This document shows positions 26,764-35,398 of a stretch of 64,000 nucleotides of DNA, one piece after another. The first letter of the stretch is position 1. Every line of letters starts with the position of its first letter. Source of the stretch: Solirubrobacterales bacterium (GTDB lineage: Bacteria > Actinomycetota > Thermoleophilia > Solirubrobacterales > 70-9). A program made the translations under genes and the position numbers. Where the stretch lies: positions 1 through 64,000 of the forward strand of contig JAICSS010000006.1 of the NCBI GenBank assembly GCA_025936755.1, written 5' to 3'. A model generated the notes under the pieces. That model ran no database searches. It was not told the origin of the DNA and saw only the letters and a program-made list of their open reading frames with translations.

Positions 26764-26871
26764 ATGTGAACCGTACCGCCGGCTAGGAATCCATGTGGCG
26801 GTTGAACGCCTCGCGCGCGAGCTCGCTGAGGGATTTGCCTTCCCAGTCGCCCTTGCCCAGGCGGCTCATTC

Positions 26872-28461
26872 CTAGACGCGGGTCTTGACCCCCGCCCGCG
26901 CCTTGTTGTTCTCCAGGTTGGGGTCGGCGGCGCCGGAGCGAACTCGAGCCCGGACACGGAGCTTGCCGGGGTGGGCGGGACGCACCACGACCCGCAACCT
27001 CTTCCCCTTGCCGGCGGCGATGTCACCGAGGCGGCAGGTGAGCTTCCGCTTGCCGTTCTTTGCCTTCGCCAGCTTGCAGCGGCGCTTGCCGTTCACCTTC
27101 GGGCCCACGGCCCTGGTCGCGACTGCCGGGACGGTGCCCTTGACGATCGCGCCAGGAGCGGCGTCCGGTCCGGCGTTGCGGACGGTGAAGACGAACGCCA
27201 GCTTGCCGCCGGCCAGCGGCCGCTTCGGCTTCGGCTTGGCCTTCAGGCGCAGGTCGGCGCTGGCCGCCGCGGGCGGCTGTGCCTGCTGCACCAGCTCGAA
27301 GGCGCCGATGTCGCAGGCCGAGCCCTGGGGCCGGCTCACCCCGCGCTGGTCGGCCGCCGGGCAGCCGTCGCCGGCGCCGGCGTCGAGCGCCGGGCTCCCC
27401 GCCGCCAGCGCCAGCGTGTCGGTTTCGCCGCCGTTGTCCTGCAGTCCGCCGAGCTGGGGGTCGACGCCCTGCTTGCTGCCGGCGTCGGCGAACATGCAGC
27501 TGCCGTCGCCGCCGAGGTTGTGGTCGCTGGTCGGCATCGCGACGATCGCGCAGTCGCTCTCCCCCGCCGGCCCGCTGTTGCCGGCGACGATCGTGTTGCG
27601 GACCAGCAGCGTCGCCGAGTTCGTTCCCGGCGTCGGGTTGTAGACGCTGAGGCCGCCGGCGACGCCACCGACCCCGACGCTGTTGCCGGCAATCGTCGAG
27701 TTGACGATCGTCCCTTCGCTCGGTTCGGTGCTCGTCGGGTCGATCGCGAGCAGGACTCCCCCGCCCTGTACCGCGCCCGTCCCGGTCGTCTCGACCCCGT
27801 TTCCGACCACGGTCGAGTTGGTCATCGCGAATTTGCCGAGGACGTAGACGCCGCCGCCGAGCGCCTCGGTCGCGCCGCCGGTCACGTGGTTGCCGGAGAT
27901 GGTCGAGTCGACGACGGTCACCGCCGAGCGTTCTTCCGACTCCGGCGGCGCCGAGACCCCCGCCCCGTTCTGGCTGGCGGCGTTGCCGGTCACGTCGAGG
28001 CCGCGCAGGATCGCTTCGCTGGCCTGGAAGGCGAGGATGCCGCCGCCGTCCCCCGCCGGGAATTCGCCGTCGAGCACGTTGGTCAGCCCGCCGGTCACCG
28101 TCATCCCTTCCAGCACCGCCGTGTCGGCGCTGAGTTTGAAGACGCGGGAGGTCTGGTGGGCGTCGATCTTCGTCTTCCGCGCGCCTTCGCCGCGCACCGT
28201 CACCGTCCCCGCTCCGGCGACGACCAGTTCGCCGGCGGAGATCGGGTATTCGCCGGCCGGGACGAGCACCAGGTCTTCGGGGTCGGCCGAGGCGCTCGCC
28301 GCCGCGATCGCGTCCCGCAGCGAGCAGGCCGGTTCGGTCGTGCAGCCGCCCGCCACGGTCGTGTCGGCGGTCGTGTTCACATCGAAGGTGGCCCCCGCCG
28401 CCGCGGCCGGAGCGAGCAAAGCGAGCGCCGCGAGGGCGCAGGCGACTGGTATCGACTTCAT
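26872..28461 (-). CDS. Secreted right-handed beta-helix protein with CSLREA-type N-terminus and DUF11-like C-terminus
   Basis: A 529-residue protein. The ATG at 28461 is preferred because AGGA lies 5 nt upstream and a signal peptide follows at once (MKSIPVACALAALALLAP). After cleavage comes a CSLREA-like segment (TEPACSLRDAIAAA), then parallel beta-helix repeats to about residue 390 (many N-S-T-V/I and G-N-x-V/A turns). A DUF11-like domain rich in Lys/Arg closes the chain. Such proteins are exposed or shed; some bind or cut polysaccharides, but no catalytic residues can be named. The open frame extends 27 codons further upstream without signal-peptide character. Confidence 0.83.
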   Translation of the reverse strand: MKSIPVACALAALALLAPAAAAGATFDVNTTADTTVAGGCTTEPACSLRDAIAAASASADPEDLVLVPAGEYPISAGELVVAGAGTVTVRGEGARKTKIDAHQTSRVFKLSADTAVLEGMTVTGGLTNVLDGEFPAGDGGGILAFQASEAILRGLDVTGNAASQNGAGVSAPPESEERSAVTVVDSTISGNHVTGGATEALGGGVYVLGKFAMTNSTVVGNGVETTGTGAVQGGGVLLAIDPTSTEPSEGTIVNSTIAGNSVGVGGVAGGLSVYNPTPGTNSATLLVRNTIVAGNSGPAGESDCAIVAMPTSDHNLGGDGSCMFADAGSKQGVDPQLGGLQDNGGETDTLALAAGSPALDAGAGDGCPAADQRGVSRPQGSACDIGAFELVQQAQPPAAASADLRLKAKPKPKRPLAGGKLAFVFTVRNAGPDAAPGAIVKGTVPAVATRAVGPKVNGKRRCKLAKAKNGKRKLTCRLGDIAAGKGKRLRVVVRPAHPGKLRVRARVRSGAADPNLENNKARAGVKTRV

Positions 28462-28617
28462 CTGGATCCTGCCTCGCAATCGGTTTCCGGTACGAGCCGC
28501 CCGGTACCCGTGGCCCGCAGACCGAAACCGCGGACTCCCCAAAGAGCGCTCGCAGGACCGCGCAGTAGCGATTAGAACGACCGGCTAAGGATTCCTGACC
28601 GGCGCTAGGGTGGTCCG

Positions 28618-28878
28618 ATGCCCACCTTCGCCGTCCGCTTCAAGGGCTTGATGACCGGGCAGGAGCGCGAGCGGCTCGCCGCGGCCGGGATCCGGCTCGA
28701 GGGCAGCCGCTCCTCGATGGTCGCCGGCAACGCCGAGACCGGGACCGTCCGCACCGGACGCCCGATCTACACCGTCGCCGTCGAGGCCGCCTCCGAGGAC
28801 GAGGCCCTTGCCAAGGTCCGCGAGGCGATCGAACCCGACACCTCCAACTTCTCCGGCTGGGAAACGGGGGCTCTGTAG
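28618..28878 (+). CDS. Hypothetical 86-aa protein, tandem copy 1
   Basis: It begins MPTFAVRFKGLMTG and has an alternating beta/alpha pattern with a C-terminal SEDEALAKVREAIEP helix, suggesting a small soluble globular domain. No family is recognised. An almost identical gene lies at 29091-29351 (4 residue differences in 86), so this is a recent tandem duplication. The ribosome site is a weak GG-rich stretch. Retention of two intact frames argues that the protein is made. Confidence 0.7.
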   Translation: MPTFAVRFKGLMTGQERERLAAAGIRLEGSRSSMVAGNAETGTVRTGRPIYTVAVEAASEDEALAKVREAIEPDTSNFSGWETGAL

Positions 28879-28882
28879 CCGC

Positions 28883-29056
28883 TCAGTTCTCGCGCCGCAA
28901 GCGTCCCGCCTCGGCTACCCGGGACATGAAGCGGGAGAGCTCGAAGACCTGTTCCACTCTCTGTGCCGGAGTCAGCTCGCGATAGTCGCGGCGCAGCGCG
29001 GCGCGCTCGGCCCTCCCGTCGGGGCTCCAGTTGCCGATTCGCTCACCTTTCTTCAC
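28883..29056 (-). CDS. Small basic helical protein, 57 aa, between the duplicated genes
   Basis: Read from a GTG at 29056 with GGAGG about 11 nt upstream. The product is rich in Arg and Glu and contains LTPAQRVEQVFELSRFMSRV, a pattern like short helical antitoxin-type or nucleotidyltransferase-associated proteins. No toxin partner is recognised on either side. It is antisense to neither 86-aa gene but sits exactly between them. Its function is unknown; existence rests on the ribosome site and protein-like composition. Confidence 0.5.
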   Translation of the reverse strand: MKKGERIGNWSPDGRAERAALRRDYRELTPAQRVEQVFELSRFMSRVAEAGRLRREN

Positions 29057-29090
29057 GGTCAGATCGTACCTCCAGCAGTAGCCTGATCCG

Positions 29091-29351
29091 ATGCCCACCT
29101 TCGCCGTCCGCTTCAAGGGATTGATGACCGGGCAGGAGCGCGAGCGGCTCGCCGCGGCGGGGATCCGGCTCGAGGGCAGCCGCTCTTCGATGGTCGCCGG
29201 CAACTCGGAGACCGGGACCGTCCGCACCGGGCGCCCGATCTACACCGTCGCCGTCGAGGCCGGCTCCGAGGACGAGGCCCTTGCCAAGGTCCGCGAGGCG
29301 ATCGAACCCGACACCTCCAACTTCTCCGGCTGGGAAGCGGGGGGCCTGTAA
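29091..29351 (+). CDS. Hypothetical 86-aa protein, tandem copy 2
   Basis: A near-identical copy of the gene at 28618, differing at four positions (two Ala/Gly-type changes, one Ala/Ser, one Thr/Ala). The similarity covers the coding region and a few upstream bases (CCGATG) and ends near the stop, so the duplicated unit is essentially one gene. Function is unknown. It is followed directly by a hairpin at 29351-29377. Confidence 0.7.
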   Translation: MPTFAVRFKGLMTGQERERLAAAGIRLEGSRSSMVAGNSETGTVRTGRPIYTVAVEAGSEDEALAKVREAIEPDTSNFSGWEAGGL

Positions 29352-29377
29352 TGCAAAGGTACTAGAGGCCTTTGCAT
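29351..29377. terminator. Hairpin between the 86-aa gene and the mce operon end
   Basis: ATGCAAAGG and CCTTTGCAT pair perfectly over 9 bp around a 9-nt loop, in the convergent gap between the + strand 86-aa gene and the minus-strand mce operon. It could stop transcription from both sides, though T-tracts are poor. Confidence 0.45.
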
Positions 29378-29446
29378 ACCAGGACCAACGGTCACAGTTG
29401 ATCGAGCGGCTGCGAGCGCGCGCTACGGAGATCCGGCTGACAAGCA

Positions 29447-31039
29447 CTACGGGTTGGTTTGTTCGAACGTGTGCTGGTACTGCGTGGCGGGGCCGCTGCC
29501 GTAAATCGGATTGAAGGGGGCCTGCTGCTTGCAGGGCGGGGCGGCTATTTCGGAGGTGCTGGTCTTTTCGGCGAAGGCGTACCGTTGGATCCGTTCAAAG
29601 AGGAGTTTGGCGTTTTCGTCCTGGGTTCTGGTCACCTCGCCAGTTTCTGCGTTCCGGCTCTCATGCGTATGTTCTTTGAAGGCAGGGTCTTCCCAGGCGT
29701 TCGGATCCAAGGTGGCGACGATGCCGGTGGTGCATTGGCGGGTATCGAAGCTAGGCAGCCCTGAAACCAGGTCTTCTGCCCACCGGGGAGGGCTGTACGC
29801 GCTATTGCGATTGATGGCGAGGCGGCTCGGATAGGTGGCCACAGTTTCCGGAGTCATGCCGCCGACTACACGTAAGGCGTGGGGTGGGTTCTCCGCTTCT
29901 TCGCCCGCTTTAGTGATTTTGCCATTGACGGCTGCGGCAACGTTGCCGAAAAACGAGGCCAGATCGACCCGATACAGCTTCAGGCCCACGAGGATGGGGT
30001 TGAGGTTGCGGATGAAGGGGTCGAGCGCCCTTAGGAGCGGCGGGAATTCGTCGCGGAAGATCGTGCGCAGCGCCGAGAAGCCGGACGGAGCGCGCTTGAT
30101 CACCGGGCCGAGACCTTCGAAGAAGGCTTTGGATTCCGGAGCGAGCTTCGAAAGCGCGATCAGCGTCGGCGAGAGTTCTTCGGCCGCCGGCACCAGCTGC
30201 CGCATCAGGGGATCGGCGTTGAGCGAGAAGTCTTTGAGGCGGGCGAAGGTCGTTCTCGACTCGTCGAGGAAGGTAGGGAAGGCGCGGAAGAGGGCTTCGA
30301 TGTCCCGGTCTCTGCGAGCCGCGGTCTGGAAGACGGCGTCGGAGCTCTGAATCAGATCGGCGAGCTGGCCTTCCCGCCCGCGAAGAGCCTGGAAGGTGGT
30401 GGCGCCGTTGCGGAAGAGCTGCCCCACCGCCAGGCGCTGGCTGTCGAGGACGCGGAAGAGCTTGTCGAATTCGGTGAAGGTCGGCTCGAGGCCTCCCAGC
30501 GCATAGGACAAGTTTTGGCCCTGGCCGTCGATGGCGACCGCGGCTTCCTGCATCCATTCCTGGAAGGCGGCGCGAGTCTGGGCGTTGAAGGTGCGGAAGA
30601 TCTCATCGAGCTGTACCGATTCCGCCACGTTCGCCTCCGGGAGGGTGCCGCCGTCCTTGAGTTCGGGCCCTTCGCGGGAGCCTGGCGTCAGTTCGATGTA
30701 GGTCTCACCGAGGAGCGTCTTGGTGCGGAGGATCGCGCGGGTCGACTCCGGCAGGGGCGCGTAGCGATCGTCGATCGCCGCGGTCGCGAGCGCCTGCTTG
30801 CCATTCGGCGCCAGTTCGATCTTCTGGACTTTGCCGACGTTGACGCCGGAGATGCGCACATCGGACTGTTCGGCAAGCTGCGTCGCCTCGTTGAAGGGGA
30901 CCTTGATCTCGTAGGTCTTGGCTCGGAAGGGGGTCGGCCCCCCGAAGGTGACCCAGAGGAAGAGCAGGATGCCGAAGCAGGAGAGCGCGAAGCCGGTGAT
31001 CACCAACAGCTGAGTGGTACTTGGGGCGCGCTTGCTCAT
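29447..31039 (-). CDS. MCE-family substrate-binding protein, sixth gene of the operon
   Basis: A 530-residue protein: short cytoplasmic end, one membrane helix (about 11-31), then the MCE/MlaD domain (YEIKVPFNEATQLAEQSDVRI through ETYIELTPGS). A long alpha-helical stretch and a C-terminal domain with paired cysteines follow. In mycobacteria six Mce proteins assemble into a periplasmic tube for lipid or sterol uptake. The ATG start overlaps the preceding mce stop by 4 nt. It is the last gene of the cluster and has the longest tail. The substrate is unknown. Confidence 0.9.
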   Translation of the reverse strand: MSKRAPSTTQLLVITGFALSCFGILLFLWVTFGGPTPFRAKTYEIKVPFNEATQLAEQSDVRISGVNVGKVQKIELAPNGKQALATAAIDDRYAPLPESTRAILRTKTLLGETYIELTPGSREGPELKDGGTLPEANVAESVQLDEIFRTFNAQTRAAFQEWMQEAAVAIDGQGQNLSYALGGLEPTFTEFDKLFRVLDSQRLAVGQLFRNGATTFQALRGREGQLADLIQSSDAVFQTAARRDRDIEALFRAFPTFLDESRTTFARLKDFSLNADPLMRQLVPAAEELSPTLIALSKLAPESKAFFEGLGPVIKRAPSGFSALRTIFRDEFPPLLRALDPFIRNLNPILVGLKLYRVDLASFFGNVAAAVNGKITKAGEEAENPPHALRVVGGMTPETVATYPSRLAINRNSAYSPPRWAEDLVSGLPSFDTRQCTTGIVATLDPNAWEDPAFKEHTHESRNAETGEVTRTQDENAKLLFERIQRYAFAEKTSTSEIAAPPCKQQAPFNPIYGSGPATQYQHTFEQTNP

Positions 31040-32466
31040 TTTCCCGCTTCCTTGCTTTCACAGGTCCCGTCGGGGTTTTCAACTGGGAAAGACACCGGAA
31101 TTTCTTCACCGCGCGGCAATCCAATGAGTTCGATCAGCGTTTGCAGATAAGGCTTGTTCTTAAGAGTCAATTCGGCCGCAAGACCCGGCGCCAAAGCAGC
31201 ACCGGTGCATGAGATCAACGTCAGGCTTCGCAGCAGCGGACCGTGGGCGTCTTCGAGGTTGAACCCCGCGTTGAAGTTGTGGTTGAGCCAGGGCAGGTAG
31301 AAGAGGTAGCTCTGGCGCGACCCCTTCGGCTTGTAGGCGAGCTCGTTGAGGAAGGAGTTGAATCCGCCCAGGGAGTTGCCGAAGCTCCGGACCGTCTTCT
31401 CAAAGGGCTGGGCCGCTTCCGCACTGTGTTTGAGAACCGGGCGGATTTCGCGACTGAAGGGTCGGATCTGGTCGCGGATCGGGGGAGTCGTTTCCTTGAA
31501 GAGGCGCTCGGTGGCTCTGAACGCCGGCGTCAGCGCCTGAGCCTGCGGGATCAACTTGATCAAGGCCGGGTAGGCCGCCTGGGAGAAGCGGTTGGAGCTG
31601 GCGAGCCCGGCGCGGGCGGCCGCAAGCGAGGAGGGGAACTCTTCGAAGGCAGCCTGGACCGACTGCTGCTGGTTGGCGAAGTTGCCGAGGGCGTCCTTGG
31701 AAGAGGCGACGAAGCGTTCGAGCGCGGCGTCGTGACGGGCGAGTTCGTTCGTCAACAGGCCGAAGTTGTGGATGACGTGCGAGAGGGCGACGTGGCGGGC
31801 GGCAACGGCCTTGTTCAGTTTCGCCGTGTAGTGGACGAAGGGCTGGAAGCGGCGGAGGGCATTCGAGAGCTGCTTGCCGCGGCCGCCGATGCCCTGGGCC
31901 CCGCCGGCGACGAGCAGCTGGATGTACTGGCGGGTATCGGCGTCGAGGGTGGCGAGGAAGGCGTCGAGGTTGGTGTTCGGTTCGGTCTGGGTCAGGGTGA
32001 AGTTGTCGCCGTCTTCGGCGTGCCCCTTGGCGGTGCCGGGTTCGATCTCGACGATCATGTCGTTGAGGTTCGTTTTCGGACGCAGGAGGAAGCTGGCGTC
32101 GGGGTGGATCAATTCCATGTACTTCGGCTCGATGTCCATGCCGACGACCGCGTGGCCCTTTTCGAGATCAACGGCGGTGACCTTGCCGATCTGGATGCCG
32201 GCGATGTCGACGGCCTGGCCCTGGCCGGGGGTCACGGCCTGCGCCGTGGAGAACTCGGCGGTGATGTGTTCGAATTCTTCGCCGACCAACGGCAGCCAGG
32301 CGGGCAGGGAGGCTTTCTGCTGGGTGAAGATCCCGAGCATCATCACGATGCCAGCGATGGCGAGGACGATGATCGCGATCGTGTCCTTGCGGTGGCCGCG
32401 GGCCTGCCGCCCCAGCCAGGCGCGGAAGTGGGTCCAGCGGTTGACTCTAGGTTCCGGGGCGCTCAT
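31036..32466 (-). CDS. MCE-family substrate-binding protein, fifth gene of the operon
   Basis: A 476-residue protein with a charged N-terminus (about 27 residues), a membrane helix (about 29-46) and an MCE domain containing GQGQAVDIAGIQIGKV near residue 80. Unlike mycobacterial MceE it shows no lipobox Cys, so it is a membrane-anchored rather than lipid-anchored subunit. The helical middle is followed by a WLNHNFNAGFNLEDAHG segment not obvious in the others. ATGA overlaps on both sides tie it into the same transcript. Confidence 0.9.
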   Translation of the reverse strand: MSAPEPRVNRWTHFRAWLGRQARGHRKDTIAIIVLAIAGIVMMLGIFTQQKASLPAWLPLVGEEFEHITAEFSTAQAVTPGQGQAVDIAGIQIGKVTAVDLEKGHAVVGMDIEPKYMELIHPDASFLLRPKTNLNDMIVEIEPGTAKGHAEDGDNFTLTQTEPNTNLDAFLATLDADTRQYIQLLVAGGAQGIGGRGKQLSNALRRFQPFVHYTAKLNKAVAARHVALSHVIHNFGLLTNELARHDAALERFVASSKDALGNFANQQQSVQAAFEEFPSSLAAARAGLASSNRFSQAAYPALIKLIPQAQALTPAFRATERLFKETTPPIRDQIRPFSREIRPVLKHSAEAAQPFEKTVRSFGNSLGGFNSFLNELAYKPKGSRQSYLFYLPWLNHNFNAGFNLEDAHGPLLRSLTLISCTGAALAPGLAAELTLKNKPYLQTLIELIGLPRGEEIPVSFPVENPDGTCESKEAGK

Positions 32467-33986
32467 GGATTCACCCCCGCGACCGACGGCGACGGCGGGC
32501 CCGGCTGGCCCAGCGGGCCGTTGACGTCGGGAACCGGGTTGGTGTAGCAGCGCACTTCGGGCTTCAGCGGCGGAGCCGTGGCGATCTGGGGCTGGGTGCC
32601 CAGCGGATCTTCAATCGTGTGCGCGTAGTTGATTTTGTCGCTGAGAGTGGCTTTATTCGCGTTGGGATTCGGTTCCCCAACCAGGACGGGCCCGCCACCG
32701 ATTTGAGCCCGTGCGTAGGGACCGTTGCCGTCGAAGTTCTGCGCCATGCCCGCGAAGTTGACGAGGTTGTAGAGGAACTCGCGGTAGTTCGGGCCGCCGG
32801 TGCTGAAGCGATCGTTGATCACCTCGTTACCGGTCGGAACCATGACCTTCGAGGTGCAGAGGCCGAGCTGGTTGAGCTGGGGCAGGGTGGTCTTCTTGCT
32901 CGCCTGCGCGGCGCCGGCGAGGGCGGGGGTGGATTCACTCAGCAACTTGACGGCGCCGCCCGCCTCCCTGCCGGAGAGGAGCGGGCGGACCTGGGCGAGG
33001 AAGGGTTTGGAGGCGCTGATCAGGCCGGGGAGCTCGGCGACAGCCGGCCGGAACTCGATCGCATAGGTCCGCAGCGGCGGCAGGGTGCGGTTGAGGCTGA
33101 CGAGGGAGGCGTGGGTGATGCGAAGGGTCGGGGCGAGGAGGTGGATCGTGGCGGAGAGGTTGGTCGCCTGGTTGGCGAGGGCGCCGGTGAAGACGTCGAA
33201 GTTGACGATCAGGCCCTGCAGGTCGCGCTGCTGATTGGCGAAGGCGCCGAAGGCACGGCCGGCGCTGGAGACGAGGCGGGAGAGGTCCTTCTGCTGGGTG
33301 CCGAGGAGGGCGTTGGTGACCTGGGCGCCGTAGCGGCCGGCGTCGCCGCCGTACTTGAAGGCGCCGTTGAGGGCTTCGGCGCCCGACTTCCCTTTGACCT
33401 CGGGCAGCTGGGTCTGGTCTTCTTCGGCGGTCGGTTCGTGGGTGAGGGCGGTGCCGTAGCTCTCGAGCAGGCGGCTGAGGTCGGCCCGCACCGGCGACTG
33501 CAGCGCGGTGAGGATTTCGTCGAGCTGGACCGCGGTGGAGGTGCGGCTGACGGGGATCGTGCCGCCGCTGTCCATCTCCGGCGCGCTGGGGCTGCCCGGG
33601 TCGAGTTCGACGAAGAAGTTGCCCTCGAGGAAGATCCGCGGCCGGATCGCGGCGAAGGCGTCGTCGTGGATCGGCCGGCCGGCCGAGTCGACGGTGAAGG
33701 TGACCTTGGTGTTGTCGCCGTCGCGCTCGGTCTTGATCACTTTGCCGACGTCGACGCCGGCGATCCGCACGGGCGAGTTGAGGGCGACGTTGGCGGAGTT
33801 GGAGAAGGTCGCGTTGACTTCGTAGCCGTGGCTGGTGAAGGGCACGTGCTTGGTGAAGGCCAGGTACGGGCCGATCGTGAAGATGAGGATGAAGATGATG
33901 GCGATGGTGGCGTTGCTGGGACGCCATTTGATGCGGCCGCTGCCGGCGGCGGCTGCACGTCGGTCGCGCTCGGGGAGGCGGCTCAC
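32463..33986 (-). CDS. MCE-family substrate-binding protein, fourth gene of the operon
   Basis: A 507-residue protein starting at GTG 33986, which overlaps the previous stop as GTGA and has a GGTGG box close upstream; a longer start at 34019 would overlap the previous gene by 37 nt and is less likely. An Arg-rich cytoplasmic segment, one membrane helix (about 26-44) and an MCE domain with NSPVRIAGVDVGKVI follow. A C-terminal FDGNGPYARAQIGGG motif recurs in modified form in the other subunits. It is part of the presumed lipid-uptake tube. Confidence 0.9.
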   Translation of the reverse strand: MSRLPERDRRAAAAGSGRIKWRPSNATIAIIFILIFTIGPYLAFTKHVPFTSHGYEVNATFSNSANVALNSPVRIAGVDVGKVIKTERDGDNTKVTFTVDSAGRPIHDDAFAAIRPRIFLEGNFFVELDPGSPSAPEMDSGGTIPVSRTSTAVQLDEILTALQSPVRADLSRLLESYGTALTHEPTAEEDQTQLPEVKGKSGAEALNGAFKYGGDAGRYGAQVTNALLGTQQKDLSRLVSSAGRAFGAFANQQRDLQGLIVNFDVFTGALANQATNLSATIHLLAPTLRITHASLVSLNRTLPPLRTYAIEFRPAVAELPGLISASKPFLAQVRPLLSGREAGGAVKLLSESTPALAGAAQASKKTTLPQLNQLGLCTSKVMVPTGNEVINDRFSTGGPNYREFLYNLVNFAGMAQNFDGNGPYARAQIGGGPVLVGEPNPNANKATLSDKINYAHTIEDPLGTQPQIATAPPLKPEVRCYTNPVPDVNGPLGQPGPPSPSVAGVNP

Positions 33987-35398
33987 TTTTCCACCTGCCC
34001 CCGCGTGGTCGTTCCCCAAAGTTCGGGAGCATGGCCGATGATCGTCTCGCCCTTTACGTATTTCTCGTTGCCGGCTTCACACACCTTGCCTTGGCCGGGC
34101 GCCGCGGTTTGAGGGTTGGGGTTGTAATGAAGGTGGTTTTCGACATCGCCTTCTTGATCAGCAGGAGCGCTGGCGAAGGTGCTCTCGCTGTTCGGTCCTT
34201 CCGGCGGCCCGTAGGAGATGAATTCGAGCCAATGCCCATTGCTGTTTCCTTCGCCCGTCGCATCGGCGAGGTTCTTGAAGGTGAGGCTCCAGTAGTTACA
34301 AACGCTCTGGCTTGGCGTCAGGTAGGACAAGGCCGGCTTGAGGAGCAAATTGGTGTCGGTGAGCAGTTCAAGGCCGTTGAAAACGCCGGGCGCTTCTTGG
34401 AAGTCGACAAGCGCTTCGGCCGTCGGCTGCAGCTGGTTGTTCAGCACCGGCGAGGCGTTCAGTGCCGGGATCCCCGCGTGAAGCGATTCGGCGATCACGG
34501 GCGAGGTCTCGGCGAGCGCTTTCACTCCCGGGCGTAGGGCGGTGAAGAAGCGGCCCGTATCGCGGAGGAAGGGGCGAAGGGCCGGCAGGTCGGCGTTGAC
34601 CTCGTCCAGGGTCGGCGGGCTCTTTTCGATCGTTTCCTGGATGTAGGGGCGGGAGACGCGGGCGAAGGCGGCGAAGGTGCGGTCGAGGGCGACGAACATC
34701 TGGGCCTGGGTCTCGGCGACCGGGGCGACAGTGGCGGAGAGGGCCTCGAGCGCCCGCCAGAAGCCGGCGAAGTTGGAGCTGGGTTCGACGATCTTGCGGA
34801 GGATCGGCTGGCCGTTGACGGCGGCGCTGCGGAGGGCGCCGATCGCTTCGTTCAGCTGCGGGCCGCGGCCGGCGAGGGCGTTGCCGAAGCCGGCCAGGTT
34901 CTGGCGGATCGCGTCGCGGGTGGGTTTGTCGAACATGTCGAAGAACTGGTCGATGTCGACCGGTTCGGGCTTGGCGGCGGTGACGGGGATCGTTTCGCCG
35001 GCCTTGAAGCCCTTCGAGGAGTCGCCCGGGGTGACCTGGAGGAACTTGAGGCCGAGGGCGGACTTGGGACGGACGGTGAGCGTCGAATCGACCGGCAGCG
35101 GTTCGGCCTTCTTGTCGAGGCTGAGGGTGAGTTCCGCCGCGACGTTGCCGTTTTCGAGCTGGACCGGGACCACCTTCTTGACGATGCCGACGCGAACGCC
35201 GCCGATCCGCACCTCGTTGCCTTTGACGAGGGCGTCGGCGTTGGGGACGCGGGCCTTGAGGTTGTAGGTGGAGACGAAGGGGAGGCCGTTGTTGGCGTTG
35301 TAGGCGAGGAAGACGGCGACGATGACGACCAGGACCGTGACCGCGCCGACGAGGATCGGGCTGCTGGCGATGCCGCTGAGTCCGCTGCGATTCCTCAT
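33983..35398 (-). CDS. MCE-family substrate-binding protein, third gene of the operon
   Basis: A 471-residue protein with an N-terminal membrane helix (about 13-34), then an MCE domain (YNLKARVPNADALVKGNEVR, IGGVRVGIVKKV, LGLKFLQVTPG). A long helical region and a Cys-containing C-terminal part (SVCNYW) follow. The ATG start at 35398 overlaps the upstream stop by 4 nt. Composition and length are close to the second subunit, consistent with ancient duplication within the operon. Confidence 0.9.
   Translation of the reverse strand: MRNRSGLSGIASSPILVGAVTVLVVIVAVFLAYNANNGLPFVSTYNLKARVPNADALVKGNEVRIGGVRVGIVKKVVPVQLENGNVAAELTLSLDKKAEPLPVDSTLTVRPKSALGLKFLQVTPGDSSKGFKAGETIPVTAAKPEPVDIDQFFDMFDKPTRDAIRQNLAGFGNALAGRGPQLNEAIGALRSAAVNGQPILRKIVEPSSNFAGFWRALEALSATVAPVAETQAQMFVALDRTFAAFARVSRPYIQETIEKSPPTLDEVNADLPALRPFLRDTGRFFTALRPGVKALAETSPVIAESLHAGIPALNASPVLNNQLQPTAEALVDFQEAPGVFNGLELLTDTNLLLKPALSYLTPSQSVCNYWSLTFKNLADATGEGNSNGHWLEFISYGPPEGPNSESTFASAPADQEGDVENHLHYNPNPQTAAPGQGKVCEAGNEKYVKGETIIGHAPELWGTTTRGQVEK

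Noticed and set aside
23518-26769. A 1083-codon protein in a single frame
   Set aside because: After about codon 366 the frame loses all family similarity and runs Arg/Pro-rich to 26769, overlapping the GntR gene; the true continuation is in another frame.
26783-26869. 28-codon open frame on the minus strand, beginning MSRLGKGDWEGK
   Set aside because: It starts 2 nt after the beta-helix gene's stop and looks protein-like, but the GGA box is too close to the ATG and 28 codons is too short to support a gene.
28618-29351. Toxin-antitoxin module formed by the 86-aa and 57-aa genes
   Set aside because: They are on opposite strands, no toxin fold is recognisable and there is no overlapping operon structure.
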